The notes: generated by a model not told the origin, from the letters alone. 64,000 bases of DNA from JBJYKD01 sp049310025 (GCF_049310025.1 NZ_JBJYKD010000007.1:59925-123924), one strand, 5' to 3'; positions 1-7,734 are shown, numbered from the stretch's first letter. Numbers and translations are program-made.

Positions 1-62
1 GGGAAACGGTGAACGTAACAATCCACCGGGATGTGGACAATTTCTATAGGTTGGAGGAATGA
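1..62 (+). CDS. 3' end of a truncated upstream gene
   Basis: An open frame runs in from outside the window and stops at TGA 60-62. Only 19 residues are visible, ending in DNFYRLEE. The stop lies 3 bases before the next start codon, so it is probably in the same operon as the cpaB-like gene. The product cannot be identified from this fragment. Confidence 0.5.
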   Translation, partial: ETVNVTIHRDVDNFYRLEE

Positions 63-65
63 TGA

Positions 66-722
66 ATGCCTTTTTACAACAGAAGAAGGATCGTATTGTT
101 GACTGTGAGTCTGATTCTGGCAGCCGGTATTACTTTTTTTGAGTATACATATTTCAGCAGTATGGCTAAGAAGGAACAGACGGTTCGGGTCGTCGTTGCA
201 GGTTCAAATATCTCTGCCGGGTCCAGAATCGACGGTATGGAGAGCGTGAAAGACATACCCGCATCGGCGTATGTTAAAGACATGTTGAGGGCCGACCGGC
301 CTGTTTCCGGTTTTGCAAAGGTGGATATATCTCAGGGGTCATATATTCTCCGGAGTATGATTTCAGAATCAAAGGTCCCGGTCGTAAAGGATGGTATGAG
401 AAGGGTTACCATCGGAGTCAACCTGGTGTCGGCCCTGGCAGGGAGGATTAAAGCCGGGGATTATGTGGATGTGGGTTATATCCCCGGGAAGGAGACGAAA
501 GAAGGGAGCGGGCAGCCGGCGGTGATAGCTTCCGGCGTCCAGATTTACAATATCGTCAACAAAAACGCGGCGGATACGGACAGGCCGAAAGGCGAAAAAG
601 ATAACCAATATGATAATGATTCAGTCATCCCGGCAGCGGTGACTTTGATAGTCACGCCGGAGCAGGCGGTGACAATCAAGGACCTGGAAAGCAGGGGAAG
701 TCTATTTTTAATGGGGTACTAA
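66..722 (+). CDS. CpaB/RcpC-like SAF-domain pilus assembly protein
   Basis: The 218-residue product has one N-terminal membrane segment (about residues 9-30). A SAF domain follows, with the typical AGSNISAGSRI stretch near residues 45-55, and then a C-terminal beta-rich half. This is the layout of CpaB/RcpC proteins of Tad/Flp pili, which sit in the envelope and help pilus assembly or secretin function. The start is set by GGAGGA at 53-58. A prepilin peptidase (14.3 kb) and a TadZ/CpaE-like ATPase (34.7 kb) on the same element fit a dispersed Tad-like system. The SAF fold is seen clearly; the pilus role is inferred from the family, since some SAF proteins have other roles. Confidence 0.7.
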   Translation: MPFYNRRRIVLLTVSLILAAGITFFEYTYFSSMAKKEQTVRVVVAGSNISAGSRIDGMESVKDIPASAYVKDMLRADRPVSGFAKVDISQGSYILRSMISESKVPVVKDGMRRVTIGVNLVSALAGRIKAGDYVDVGYIPGKETKEGSGQPAVIASGVQIYNIVNKNAADTDRPKGEKDNQYDNDSVIPAAVTLIVTPEQAVTIKDLESRGSLFLMGY

Positions 723-746
723 TTTTATGCGAAGGAGGATTTTAAA

Positions 747-905
747 ATGCAGACGGTAAAAGATAAATGCTGCGGCACGTGCAAATTTCTGGAGTCAAGG
801 CCGGGGAAATATAATCTTCAGGAAACATACTGCAGGCTGGACGGAAAAGTTCGATATAGGAACGATATGGCGGACTGTATAGGCTGGAAGGAACGAAAAA
901 CATGA
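747..905 (+). CDS. small cysteine-rich protein
   Basis: A 52-residue ORF preceded by a strong GAAGGAGG at 731-738. It has six cysteines (CCGTC near the N-terminus, then YC and DC), a pattern suggesting one structural metal site. Its stop overlaps the next start as ATGA, a sign of coupled translation. I do not recognise the family. A small metal-binding or regulatory protein of the mobile element is a guess. Confidence 0.5.
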   Translation: MQTVKDKCCGTCKFLESRPGKYNLQETYCRLDGKVRYRNDMADCIGWKERKT

Positions 906-1075
906 AATGTCACTATTGTGAAAAAGAAATTATGCGAGGAGCTATCAAAGTATGTAACATGTGTTTTTGCGATATACGATGTGAAGTCTTTCATGCACTG
1001 GATATATATCCCGATCTTGCAAATGATTTAAGAAAGGTGTATCCGGAATTAGTTAAAGAGTGGGAGGAACAATAA
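902..1075 (+). CDS. small zinc-ribbon-like protein
   Basis: A 57-residue ORF with CHYC at residues 3-6 and CNMCFC at 18-23, which resembles a short treble-clef or zinc ribbon. It overlaps the previous gene by 4 bases and its TAA overlaps the next ATG by one base. Three such tiny genes in a row are typical of accessory cargo. The function is unknown. Confidence 0.45.
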   Translation: MKCHYCEKEIMRGAIKVCNMCFCDIRCEVFHALDIYPDLANDLRKVYPELVKEWEEQ

Positions 1076-1268
1076 TGAGCGAAGAAGACATTAACGTCAG
1101 AATATCGAAGCAGGTGGCGGCATACAGAGAAGCATATACGGGAACAGCAAGAGCGCGGAGGGCAGAGCGCTGGAGGCGTATAAGCAGCAGATGAGCAAGT
1201 GTGTCCGTCGAATCTTCAAATTTCTGGTGGAGAAAAGAAGATTTAAGAATGTTCAGCAGCGGCGATGA
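1075..1268 (+). pseudogene. frameshifted small gene
   Basis: The frame opens with ATG at 1075, overlapping the preceding stop, and reads MSEEDINVRISKQVAAYREAYTG. It then loses its frame near the G run at 1139-1142 and stops at 1192-1194. The shifted frame continues as a plausible peptide (ALEAYKQQMSKCVRR) up to TGA 1266-1268. A one-base indel in the G run would rejoin them into about 64 residues. It may be real decay or a sequencing indel. The family is not recognised. Confidence 0.4.
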
Positions 1269-1423
1269 ATGCAGAAGGAGGCGATTGAATTGCTGATAGA
1301 TCCCACGCCTATGAGCAGGAAAGCTCCGCTTCCACACAACTGGAAGCCAAGGCAGTCAATGAGCCGGTATCCGTTTTATTTGAGCATTTTTTACTCAGAC
1401 AGGCGCATTTACAATCCCCATTC

Positions 1424-1432
1424 TGATATAAT
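1424..1432 (+). promoter_or_regulatory. extended -10 promoter element
   Basis: TGATATAAT matches an extended -10 (TGnTATAAT). It lies about 60 bases upstream of the gene starting at 1496 and has no convincing -35. The same motif occurs ahead of hicA and of the RelB/RelE pair. Confidence 0.45.
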
Positions 1433-1495
1433 CAAGCTAAATTGGAATAAAGAGGAAGACTTCATGGGCCGAAAAGAGCGGAAGGAGTGAAGGCT

Positions 1496-1750
1496 ATGAA
1501 CATAGAAGAACTAATTAATAGTATAAAGAGTCTTGTTGAGCAAGGCACCTTTGCGGTTCTTGCAGTATTGACCAAAGAAGGTGATGTGATACTCAGACCC
1601 ATCGGTGGAAGATGGGATGCCGGAATCGTCGATGCTGTAAAGGAAATGGCTGAAAAATACCCTGGATGTAAAATGCGGCTTTTTGAGCAGAACTACGATG
1701 ACTGGGAAAGATACTTTCGGGGGATCATATCAAAAAATCAATTGCTTTAA
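1496..1750 (+). CDS. hypothetical small protein
   Basis: An 84-residue acidic protein starting MNIEELINSIKSLVEQ. AAGGAG at 1482-1487 has good spacing to ATG 1496, so this start is preferred over the in-frame GTG at 1487. No motif is recognised; the alternating helix/strand pattern suggests a compact single domain. It has its own extended -10 element. Its position beside a ParB-like gene and TA modules suggests cargo of the mobile element. Confidence 0.5.
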   Translation: MNIEELINSIKSLVEQGTFAVLAVLTKEGDVILRPIGGRWDAGIVDAVKEMAEKYPGCKMRLFEQNYDDWERYFRGIISKNQLL

Positions 1751-1833
1751 TTTTTGCAGGGATAGGCAAGGCGGTAGAGAATATATTAATTAATTATAAA
1801 ATCTGCGTATATATTGAATAAATGGAGGTCTTT

Positions 1834-2706
1834 ATGTCTTTTGATAATTCCTTTTCCTCTAAAGAGCCAGAACTTCGTACTGTCAGGGTTGCTGATATTG
1901 TCGAGTTTCCTACAGAATTAGGGAATAGATGCCTTCTTTTGCATGAGCTTGGCTTAAACGCTTACTTGAATACCGAGGAGGAACTTTTTAGTGCTCTTAC
2001 TGAGAGTGCACGGCATTCCGAGTATTTAAATATCTGTCTGCAGCACAGCCGCTGCCGGGCTTTTTGGAATATGTTTAAAAAAGGGATTACTCCGTTCAAT
2101 GAGCGTGATCCTATACGGCTCATAGAACATGGGGGCCGTTATTGGGTAATTGAAGGCAAACATCGCGTCTGTCTGGCGAAGAGGGCTGGAGTAGAGAGCT
2201 TGGAAGCCTATATTTGGCCCCTTCAAGAAGATATGGAATCTTTGTTGTCTCCTGAAGGAAATCCGGGGCACTTTCAGTTTCATTATTCGTTAACTTTAGG
2301 GAATCGTCAGCAAGCCCAGGGGGAAGCAGCCATTTTATGGGTGAGCAGTCCGCATGGAATTCCGCTTACCAGGTTTGATTTTTCGCCTGTCTTGCTTGAT
2401 GCAAGACAGGATACAGAAGAAAAGCTTATTACGCTTTTTCCGGGGCTTATATATCGTGTTTCCGTGACTATTATGACTAAAAGATTAGGTATATTTCAAC
2501 GTCGTGAGTTATTATCAGTGAAGTCAGAAGTTTTTATCGAACCAAATCATAAAAAAACAAAGATTTGGCTTTTAAAGGTACCTGCTGAGGAAGCTCTATC
2601 GTTACGTCCGGCAGGCCTTCTTCCGCTGACTACTGTGTATCGTTTTGGGTGTTGGCGTCAACACCACTTAAATCGTTTATCTCGCACTTGCTTCGGTGCT
2701 TTTTAA
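1834..2706 (+). CDS. ParB/Srx-fold domain protein
   Basis: A 290-residue protein when started at ATG 1834, which has GGAGGT at 1824-1829; the in-frame ATG at 1822 overlaps that Shine-Dalgarno sequence. Around residues 90-120 it carries RYWVIEGKHRVCLAKRAGV, close to the G(H/K)HR motif of ParB N-terminal/sulfiredoxin-fold domains, which bind nucleotides and in ParB hydrolyse CTP. A second domain of about 150 residues is not recognised, and no HTH of chromosomal ParB is obvious. It is therefore more likely a ParB-like nuclease or regulator than a partition protein. It stands alone, with a terminator-poor 60-base gap before the next operon. Confidence 0.55.
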   Translation: MSFDNSFSSKEPELRTVRVADIVEFPTELGNRCLLLHELGLNAYLNTEEELFSALTESARHSEYLNICLQHSRCRAFWNMFKKGITPFNERDPIRLIEHGGRYWVIEGKHRVCLAKRAGVESLEAYIWPLQEDMESLLSPEGNPGHFQFHYSLTLGNRQQAQGEAAILWVSSPHGIPLTRFDFSPVLLDARQDTEEKLITLFPGLIYRVSVTIMTKRLGIFQRRELLSVKSEVFIEPNHKKTKIWLLKVPAEEALSLRPAGLLPLTTVYRFGCWRQHHLNRLSRTCFGAF

Positions 2707-2793
2707 GTTATATCCTTCGCAGGATATTGAGTAAATTATCTGCAAATGATACAATAAACTCGAGTAATGAATGATTACGAGAAGGCGTTATAT

Positions 2794-3162
2794 ATGGAAT
2801 CAATTCAATCAAAAGAAGAAAGAATTTCCAAAAGAAAGCAGTGTCTGGAAAAAGAACTGTACAGAATTGTTTCCATCTTGATTGAAAAATATGATCCATT
2901 AAAGATTATACTTTTTGGATCACTGGCAACAGGTAAAACCGATGAATATAGCGATATAGACTTGGTTGTAATTAAAAATACTACCAAAAATTTCTATGAC
3001 CGACTTGAGGAAACAGTAGATTTACTCCAGGAAAATGTTGATACCGATATAATTATATATACTCCTGAAGAGGCCAAAGAATTAGAAGAGAGCGATATGT
3101 TTTTTAGAGAGGAAGTAATAAAGAAAGGGAGGGTGCTTTATGAATACATCTGTTCAGTCTAA
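2794..3162 (+). CDS. MNT-type nucleotidyltransferase antitoxin, copy 1
   Basis: A minimal nucleotidyltransferase with FGSLATG followed by SDIDLVV, the G-S and D-x-D metal-binding motifs of the NTP_transf_2 fold. In MNT/HEPN toxin-antitoxin pairs such proteins (MntA type) neutralise the HEPN RNase by adding AMP. ATG 2794 is chosen because it has an AGAAGG site and its N-terminus (QSKEERISKRKQ) aligns with the second copy; an ATG at 2767 has no ribosome site. It is highly similar at both DNA and protein level to the next gene, which it overlaps by 23 bases, so a tandem duplication is evident. Both catalytic aspartates are present. Confidence 0.8.
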   Translation: MESIQSKEERISKRKQCLEKELYRIVSILIEKYDPLKIILFGSLATGKTDEYSDIDLVVIKNTTKNFYDRLEETVDLLQENVDTDIIIYTPEEAKELEESDMFFREEVIKKGRVLYEYICSV

Positions 3163-3502
3163 AGAAGATAAGATCGCAGAGAGAAAAAAGTTCCTTGAAA
3201 AAGAATTAGATAGAACAGTTTCGGCCTTAATTGAAAAATATAATCCTTTAAAAATCATACTTTTTGGGTCCCTTGCAACGGGCGACATCCATGAGTATAG
3301 TGATATAGACTTGGTTGTAATTAAAAATACTACTAAGAACTTTTATGATAGGCTTGAGGAGACAGTAGATTTACTACAAAAAAATGTTGGCACCGATATA
3401 ATCGTATATACTCCTGAAGAAGCAAAAGAATTAGAAAAGGACGATATGTTTTTTAGAGAGGAAGTAATAAAGAAGGGTAAGGTGCTTTATGAAGCAAAAT
3501 AA
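3140..3502 (+). CDS. MNT-type nucleotidyltransferase antitoxin, copy 2
   Basis: A 120-residue paralogue of the preceding gene. It keeps GSLATG and SDIDLVV and shares long identical stretches from YSDIDLVVIKNTTKNF to FFREEVIKKG. GGGAGGG at 3129-3135 precedes the start. It overlaps the downstream HEPN gene by 14 bases, so this copy is the translationally coupled partner. The overlap layout (MNT-MNT-HEPN) is unusual because one antitoxin gene is the norm. Which copy modifies the toxin cannot be told from sequence. Confidence 0.8.
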   Translation: MNTSVQSKEDKIAERKKFLEKELDRTVSALIEKYNPLKIILFGSLATGDIHEYSDIDLVVIKNTTKNFYDRLEETVDLLQKNVGTDIIVYTPEEAKELEKDDMFFREEVIKKGKVLYEAK

Positions 3503-3965
3503 ATGGGTAAATTTTTTCTTAGATGATATCAAAGCCGCAAATATCATGCTAAGAGAAGAGCTGTATAACCATACATGCTTTTTTGCCCATCAAGCTACAG
3601 AAAAGGCTTTAAAAGGTTTTCTTGAGGAAAATAAAGTAAATCCTCCTAAGGAACATGATCTTATTGATCTAACAAAACGCTGTCAGAAAATAGATAATAA
3701 TTTTTCCAATATATTATCAAAGGTAGATTTCTTAAACCAATTTTATATACCATCACGCTATCCCACAGCTTTCATTGGTTCATCATCCAGTGGAATGCCG
3801 AGCAAAAACCAGGCAGAGAAAGCCCTTGGATATGCGAAAGAAATAACCGACTACTGCCTTAATGCCATCCGGCAAAAGGCTGCTGAAAAAGAAGAAAAGC
3901 AGGAAATACATAATGAAAACCGCCAGGTTAAAAAGAAGGATATTGACAGAGGCTTTGACAGGTAA
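3489..3965 (+). CDS. HEPN-domain toxin
   Basis: A 158-residue protein of the HEPN superfamily (PF05168 type): an all-helical domain with FAHQATEKALKGFLEENK near residues 32-50 and a KEHDLIDLTKRC helix near residues 54-66. HEPN proteins paired with MNT genes are usually RNase toxins. The standard Rx4-6H motif is not clear here, so RNase activity is uncertain; it may be a non-catalytic HEPN partner. The last 25 residues are a charged tail rich in Lys, Glu and Arg. It overlaps the second MNT gene, which supports a single toxin-antitoxin operon. The stop is followed within 45 bases by a copy of the structured repeat. Confidence 0.7.
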   Translation: MKQNKWVNFFLDDIKAANIMLREELYNHTCFFAHQATEKALKGFLEENKVNPPKEHDLIDLTKRCQKIDNNFSNILSKVDFLNQFYIPSRYPTAFIGSSSSGMPSKNQAEKALGYAKEITDYCLNAIRQKAAEKEEKQEIHNENRQVKKKDIDRGFDR

Positions 3966-4009
3966 CGGTCATATAAAAACAACAACCCGCCGCAAAGCGG
4001 AATTATGCA

Positions 4010-4191
4010 GCTTTGCATCGAGCCTTCGGCACCATGCAAAGCTTTTATTATACCTTTTCGGGGCCGGAGCACCATTGCCCCGGGCGGGTCAATCGTGCTC
4101 GTTTTGAAAGCTGGACCGCCTCACGGCCTGAAAGATTTTAAATGGCGGCAGGGCTTTACGTCAAGGGGTTCGCTTCGCCGCCGTGAGCATA
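4010..4191 (+). repeat. structured repeat, copy A (3'-truncated)
   Basis: This copy begins with the terminator-like hairpin GCTTTGCAT...ATGCAAAGC plus TTTT at 4010-4046. It continues with the GAGCAC/GTGCTC hairpin and the 5' half of the large domain (CCTCACGGC to GCCGTGAGCATAA). The 3' half present in copies B, C, D and F is missing. The start codon of the next gene lies about 10 bases beyond the break, so a gene start has replaced the 3' half. Confidence 0.75.
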
Positions 4192-4200
4192 AGGAATATA

Positions 4201-4572
4201 ATGTCTTGGGTATGCAGCGAAGAAGAAGTAATGAAATTTCTTTCAGACATGACTTCCATCCTTAATAACGGTAATGAAAATACCAGCCTATACATAGTAA
4301 AAGAGAATAATCCAGGTGATAAAACCAATAAATTTATGATTGAGTATAATGTAACAAGAAAAATAATATATCAGGAGCTGCTCAAATTAGACATAACGAA
4401 CTATTCATATACAGATTATGACGATAATCCTAAATTTAAAGGAGAGATGATATGGGTGTTTGGCCAAATGTTTGGAAGTATTGAGGTTTATATTAAACTG
4501 AAACTGAGACAAAAGGTTATATGTCTTTCTTTTCATGAAAAGGAATATGATTTACAATACCCATACTTATGA
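4201..4572 (+). CDS. putative PanT-type toxin
   Basis: A 123-residue protein of no family I recognise. ATG 4201 has AAGGA at 4191-4195 and is preferred to GTG 4183, which lies inside the structured repeat. It sits 24 bases ahead of a Panacea-domain gene. Panacea (SocA-like, DUF4065) proteins are known as promiscuous antitoxins (PanA) paired with varied toxins (PanT) in two-gene operons. The toxin role is therefore inferred from position alone. It has no signal peptide or membrane helix and mixed alpha/beta composition with a C-terminal strand-rich region. Confidence 0.5.
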   Translation: MSWVCSEEEVMKFLSDMTSILNNGNENTSLYIVKENNPGDKTNKFMIEYNVTRKIIYQELLKLDITNYSYTDYDDNPKFKGEMIWVFGQMFGSIEVYIKLKLRQKVICLSFHEKEYDLQYPYL

Positions 4573-4596
4573 AATGGGTAAACGGAGGTGATAAAA

Positions 4597-5601
4597 ATGA
4601 AAAATTACTGCTACTACTGTGATAAAGAAGTGGAATATGAAGTAAAAGAAAAAGATGTTATTGTTTCTATTAAGGGCGTTGATGTGGCTTATAAGGCTAA
4701 AATAGCTTTTTGTGAAGTCTGCGGAAATGAAATAGATGTTCCGGATTTGGAAGAACAAAATATAAAAACGGCTAATACCGAATATAGAAAAAAAGCCGGT
4801 CTTATTACCAGGGAAGAAATTGAGAATATATTAAATACGTATAACATCGGCAAAAAACCGCTGGCCAGGCTGTTAGGTTGGGGTGAAGTTACGATAGAAA
4901 GATACCTCAACGGTATCACACCATTGAAGATTTACAGCGATGAATTGAAAAAACTACAAAACCCTGCTTATATGAAAAAAGTCTATGAGTCAAATAAAGA
5001 GGTTCTAACTGATAGTGCAAGAAGAAAAATTGAAGCGGCTTTAGAGCGGTGTTTAAAATTTAAAGAAAAACGTACTGTAGACGTATTTAATGTTGCTGAT
5101 TTTTTTCTATCTAAAGTGGATGTAGAGGCAGGTAGTTCTATTACACCGTTAAAGTTACAAAAGCTTATATATTATGCCCAGGGCTGGCATATGGCGTTTT
5201 TTGATAAACCTCTATTTGATTCCGAACTTCAAGCATGGATACATGGTCCGGTTTCACCGGAAGTTTATTATAAGTACCAAAATTATAAGTATAACGAGAT
5301 AGAAAAGGTTGATTTTGATTACTCCTCTGTTTTTGACGCCGAACAAATACAATTGTTAAATAAAATTTATGACGTATATGGGGTTTTTGATGCAATTTTA
5401 TTAAGAGAGATGACGCATAAAGACAAACCATGGAAAAAAGCAAGAAAAGGTCATGCTCCGGACCAACAATTAAACGAAATAATTTTAAAAGATAGTATAA
5501 GGGATTATTTTAAAGAAATAAAAGAACTCTTTGATATAAACGAAATTGCTGATATTAAAAAGAGTCTAAGGCTTTATGAGGATATTATATATGAGAAATA
5601 A
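4597..5601 (+). CDS. PanA-like antitoxin: zinc-finger HTH plus Panacea domain
   Basis: A 334-residue fusion. Residues 1-50 hold a two-CxxC zinc finger (CYYC, CEVCG) like MqsA/YgiT antitoxins. Residues 65-130 resemble a Xre-type HTH with ITREEIENIL and a LGWGEVTIERYLNG recognition region. The C-terminal 170 residues are a Panacea/SocA domain, with ITPLKLQKLIYYAQGWHMA and an AWIHGPVSPEVYYKY motif. Such proteins repress their own operon and neutralise the neighbouring toxin. GGAGGTG at 4584-4590 supports ATG 4597. The domain architecture is clear; the partner assignment is inferred. Confidence 0.8.
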   Translation: MKNYCYYCDKEVEYEVKEKDVIVSIKGVDVAYKAKIAFCEVCGNEIDVPDLEEQNIKTANTEYRKKAGLITREEIENILNTYNIGKKPLARLLGWGEVTIERYLNGITPLKIYSDELKKLQNPAYMKKVYESNKEVLTDSARRKIEAALERCLKFKEKRTVDVFNVADFFLSKVDVEAGSSITPLKLQKLIYYAQGWHMAFFDKPLFDSELQAWIHGPVSPEVYYKYQNYKYNEIEKVDFDYSSVFDAEQIQLLNKIYDVYGVFDAILLREMTHKDKPWKKARKGHAPDQQLNEIILKDSIRDYFKEIKELFDINEIADIKKSLRLYEDIIYEK

Positions 5602-5639
5602 AAATAGCAAATAAACTCAAAGATGAACACAAAAATATA

Positions 5640-5932
5640 GCTTTGCATCGTGCCATCGGAGGCCTCCGGCACCATGCAAAGCTTTTATTATACTTTTTTT
5701 CTCGGGCCGGAGCACCATTGCCCCGGGCGGGTCAATCGTGCTCGTTTTGAAAGCTGGACCGCCTCACGGCCTGAAAGATTTTAAATGCCGGCAGGGCTTT
5801 ACGTCAAGGGGTTCGCTTTCGCCGCCGTGAGCATAAACGGCCTGCGCCCCGGAGGGTCCCCTCCAATTATCCCTCCCGGCGCCCCTTGACTCCGCCCGCC
5901 GGCTTTTGTTCGGCAGCTAAGCCGTGAGGCGG
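5640..5932 (+). repeat. structured repeat, copy B
   Basis: A full-length copy. Hairpin 1 (GCTTTGCAT/ATGCAAAGC then TTTT) spans 5640-5686 and hairpin 2 (GAGCAC/GTGCTC) about 5709-5742. The large domain runs from GCCTCACGGC at 5761-5770 to GCCGTGAGGC at 5921-5930, which pair. Inside it GTCAAGGGG is the exact complement of CCCCTTGAC, and the loop GAGCATAAA and the invariant GTCCCCTCCA stretch are present. No protein frame is conserved between copies. Confidence 0.8.
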
Positions 5933-5966
5933 CTCCCGGCAGGGACGGGGCTCGGAGGTGCGGACA

Positions 5967-6023
5967 ATGAAAAGAGGTCAGGTGCATGAAGGTAGTTTCA
6001 GCCGTAATAAAAGGCCGCAATAA
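5967..6023 (+). CDS. tiny ORF downstream of copy B
   Basis: An 18-residue frame (MKRGQVHEGSFSRNKRPQ) with GGAGGT at 5954-5959. It occupies the position where copies C and D have a real gene. It may be a decayed remnant of such a gene. Confidence 0.2.
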   Translation: MKRGQVHEGSFSRNKRPQ

Positions 6024-6040
6024 AAAATTTTATAAAATTG

Positions 6041-6049
6041 TGATATAAT
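6041..6049 (+). promoter_or_regulatory. extended -10 promoter of hicAB
   Basis: TGATATAAT lies 25 bases before the hicA start, in an AT-rich stretch. No good -35 is seen, as expected for extended -10 promoters. Confidence 0.5.
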
Positions 6050-6073
6050 AAACTAATAAAGGGAGGAAAGGTT

Positions 6074-6328
6074 GTGAGTAAAAGAGACAAGTTAATAAAG
6101 AAAATGAGAGAAAATCCAAAAGGAATAAGGTTTGAAGAACTCGATAACCTACTGGTTGGTATAGGTTTTGACAGAAGACAGCCACGCAAAGGTTCGAGTC
6201 ATTATATTTATAGAATGGGCCCATATAAACTTGTCATAAAGCGAGAAAACCCTGTTAAGCCTGTTTACATAAAAGAAGCTATAGAAATAATAGATTTGAT
6301 AGAGAAAGGAGAGAATCTGAATGAGTAG
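6074..6328 (+). CDS. hicA: HicA-family toxin
   Basis: An 84-residue double-stranded-RNA-binding-fold toxin with a GTG start preceded by GGGAGGAAAGG. The conserved HicA features are visible: a helical FEELDNLLVGIGF, the catalytic-type histidine in KGSSHYIYR, and the closing KPVYIKEAIEIIDLIE helix. HicA cleaves mRNA and is held by HicB. It overlaps the downstream hicB by 8 bases and has its own extended -10 promoter. The length is normal for the family and it looks intact. Confidence 0.85.
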   Translation: MSKRDKLIKKMRENPKGIRFEELDNLLVGIGFDRRQPRKGSSHYIYRMGPYKLVIKRENPVKPVYIKEAIEIIDLIEKGENLNE

Positions 6329-6665
6329 AAAGGATCTGGAATACTATCTTAATCTAAAATATCCCTTTATCGTCCGTCCTTTGACTGAAGAAGAAGGCGT
6401 AGGTTATGCAGTAGAATTCCCGGATCTTCCTTTCTGCATAGGAACCGGAGATACAATTGAAGAAGCCATAGAAGATGCGCAGAAAGCCAAAGCCGCATGG
6501 TTGGAAGTTTCCTATGAGGACGGCGATGAAATTCCGGAACCGGGAGACTCTAAAAAAGCTGTAAAAATACCTGGGGACTTATATCGTGCTATGGAAAATA
6601 GAGCAAAAAGAGAAGGGAAAACCGTAAATGAATATGTTGAGGAGATTTTAAAAAAGGTGGTTTAA
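6321..6665 (+). CDS. hicB: HicB-family antitoxin
   Basis: A 114-residue antitoxin. The N-terminal partially degraded RNase-H-like fold shows YAVEFPDLPFCIGTGDTIEEAIEDA, the standard HicB signature. The C-terminal 40 residues (KKAVKIPGDLYRAMENRAKREG) form a ribbon-helix-helix or HicB-type DNA-binding end. It should neutralise HicA and repress the operon at the promoter near 6041. Overlap with hicA gives coupled translation. Confidence 0.85.
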   Translation: MSRKDLEYYLNLKYPFIVRPLTEEEGVGYAVEFPDLPFCIGTGDTIEEAIEDAQKAKAAWLEVSYEDGDEIPEPGDSKKAVKIPGDLYRAMENRAKREGKTVNEYVEEILKKVV

Positions 6666-6705
6666 AGTTAAACTCAGAAAAATCAATGTTAAAGGAGGAT
6701 TTTTA

Positions 6706-7734
6706 ATGCGAAAAGTTGTAGTCTTATTACTCGTGGCCTTGCTGGTGCTGTATGTAGCAGCCCCGGTGCTGGCAGAGCAGGAGATTACTCCCGATAAGGC
6801 CTTTGATAAAGAAGCTCTGTTGAGGAAATTCACATACAACGGCAAGGAATATGATGATCTGGTACTGGTCATACAAGGCACGGAAGGAATTTATGCTTAT
6901 TACCTTTCAGAGTTCCTGGAGTGGCGACTTGAAAGCGGTGTAGTTTACGATTTGGATGATGAAAAAGTACGTGATTTTGTTATAAAAAATTTTTTGTCAT
7001 GGGAAACAACGGGCTTCTGGATGTATCCGTCAGTGGAAATCATATCCCTGAACGGTGAACCCTGGCAGCTCACGGAGTATGCCGAATACATAAAAGAAAC
7101 GGTCCATAACGACTTAAATCCGGGAGACCTGCTCTACGACAAAAACGGCGAGGCGTGGAAGTACTTTTGCAACCCAAAATACAACGGAGTGGCCAGTATT
7201 TTACTTAAGGGCAAAACCTCTCTATCCTTTCCCGTTCTCTGGGAAGATAAGATTTCCATGTATAACCCGCTAAACGGCGGCAAGCCGGTTAAAATAGAGA
7301 CGGACGAGGAAGAAACCAAAAACGACGGGCAACAAAGTGTTCCGGACTTCAAAGACGGCGCGGTTTTGAAAGTGGGAAACCCGAAAGTCACCATCATTAA
7401 AAACGGGATTACCAAAGTCAACACGCTCTCGGTGGCCCCGCTGGCCCCAGGAGGCCGGACCCTGGTGCCCATACGCGGCGTCATTGACGAATTCGGCTAC
7501 GACCTCGGCTTTAATTCGAGTAAAAATATTGTAACCGTAACTTCCGGCGGTCATAAAATTGAATTACCCGTAAATTCCAAAAAGGCTTATATAGACGGAA
7601 AAGAAGTCATTTTAGACCAGCCGGTGATAATCAAAAACGGGCGCACTCTCATACCACTCAGGTTTATAGCCGAGAATACCGGTTTTGATGTTACATATGA
7701 AGACGGGACCATAAATCTAATAAAGACGAAATAA
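6706..7734 (+). CDS. secreted copper-amine-oxidase N-terminal-domain protein
   Basis: A 342-residue exported protein. Residues 1-24 are a clear signal peptide ending in VLA. The middle (25-200) has no recognised family. The C-terminal 110 residues hold a Cu_amine_oxidN1-type domain with two motifs, GRTLVPIRGVIDEFGY and GRTLIPLRFIAENTGF. In Firmicutes this domain is common on S-layer or wall-attached proteins. AAAGGAGG sits just upstream of the start. A strong terminator follows, so it is separate from the giant gene next door, though both may work at the cell surface in conjugation contact. Confidence 0.75.
   Translation: MRKVVVLLLVALLVLYVAAPVLAEQEITPDKAFDKEALLRKFTYNGKEYDDLVLVIQGTEGIYAYYLSEFLEWRLESGVVYDLDDEKVRDFVIKNFLSWETTGFWMYPSVEIISLNGEPWQLTEYAEYIKETVHNDLNPGDLLYDKNGEAWKYFCNPKYNGVASILLKGKTSLSFPVLWEDKISMYNPLNGGKPVKIETDEEETKNDGQQSVPDFKDGAVLKVGNPKVTIIKNGITKVNTLSVAPLAPGGRTLVPIRGVIDEFGYDLGFNSSKNIVTVTSGGHKIELPVNSKKAYIDGKEVILDQPVIIKNGRTLIPLRFIAENTGFDVTYEDGTINLIKTK

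Noticed and set aside
1269..1490. A 73-residue ORF starting MQKEAIELLIDP.
   Set aside because: The second half runs through a promoter-like AT-rich stretch and no family or conserved pattern is seen. A shorter real peptide cannot be excluded.
5640..5932. ORFs inside the structured repeats (for example - strand 5799-6020, + strand 20413-20610 and 26998-27210, - strand 37908-38345).
   Set aside because: The frames differ between copies and stop positions are not conserved, while stems are. Coding is unlikely.
5640..5932. Structured repeats as IscB/TnpB guide RNA (HEARO/omega RNA) or as a MITE.
   Set aside because: No IscB or TnpB gene is near any copy, the ends lack terminal inverted repeats and target duplications, and the fold does not resemble what I recall of HEARO.
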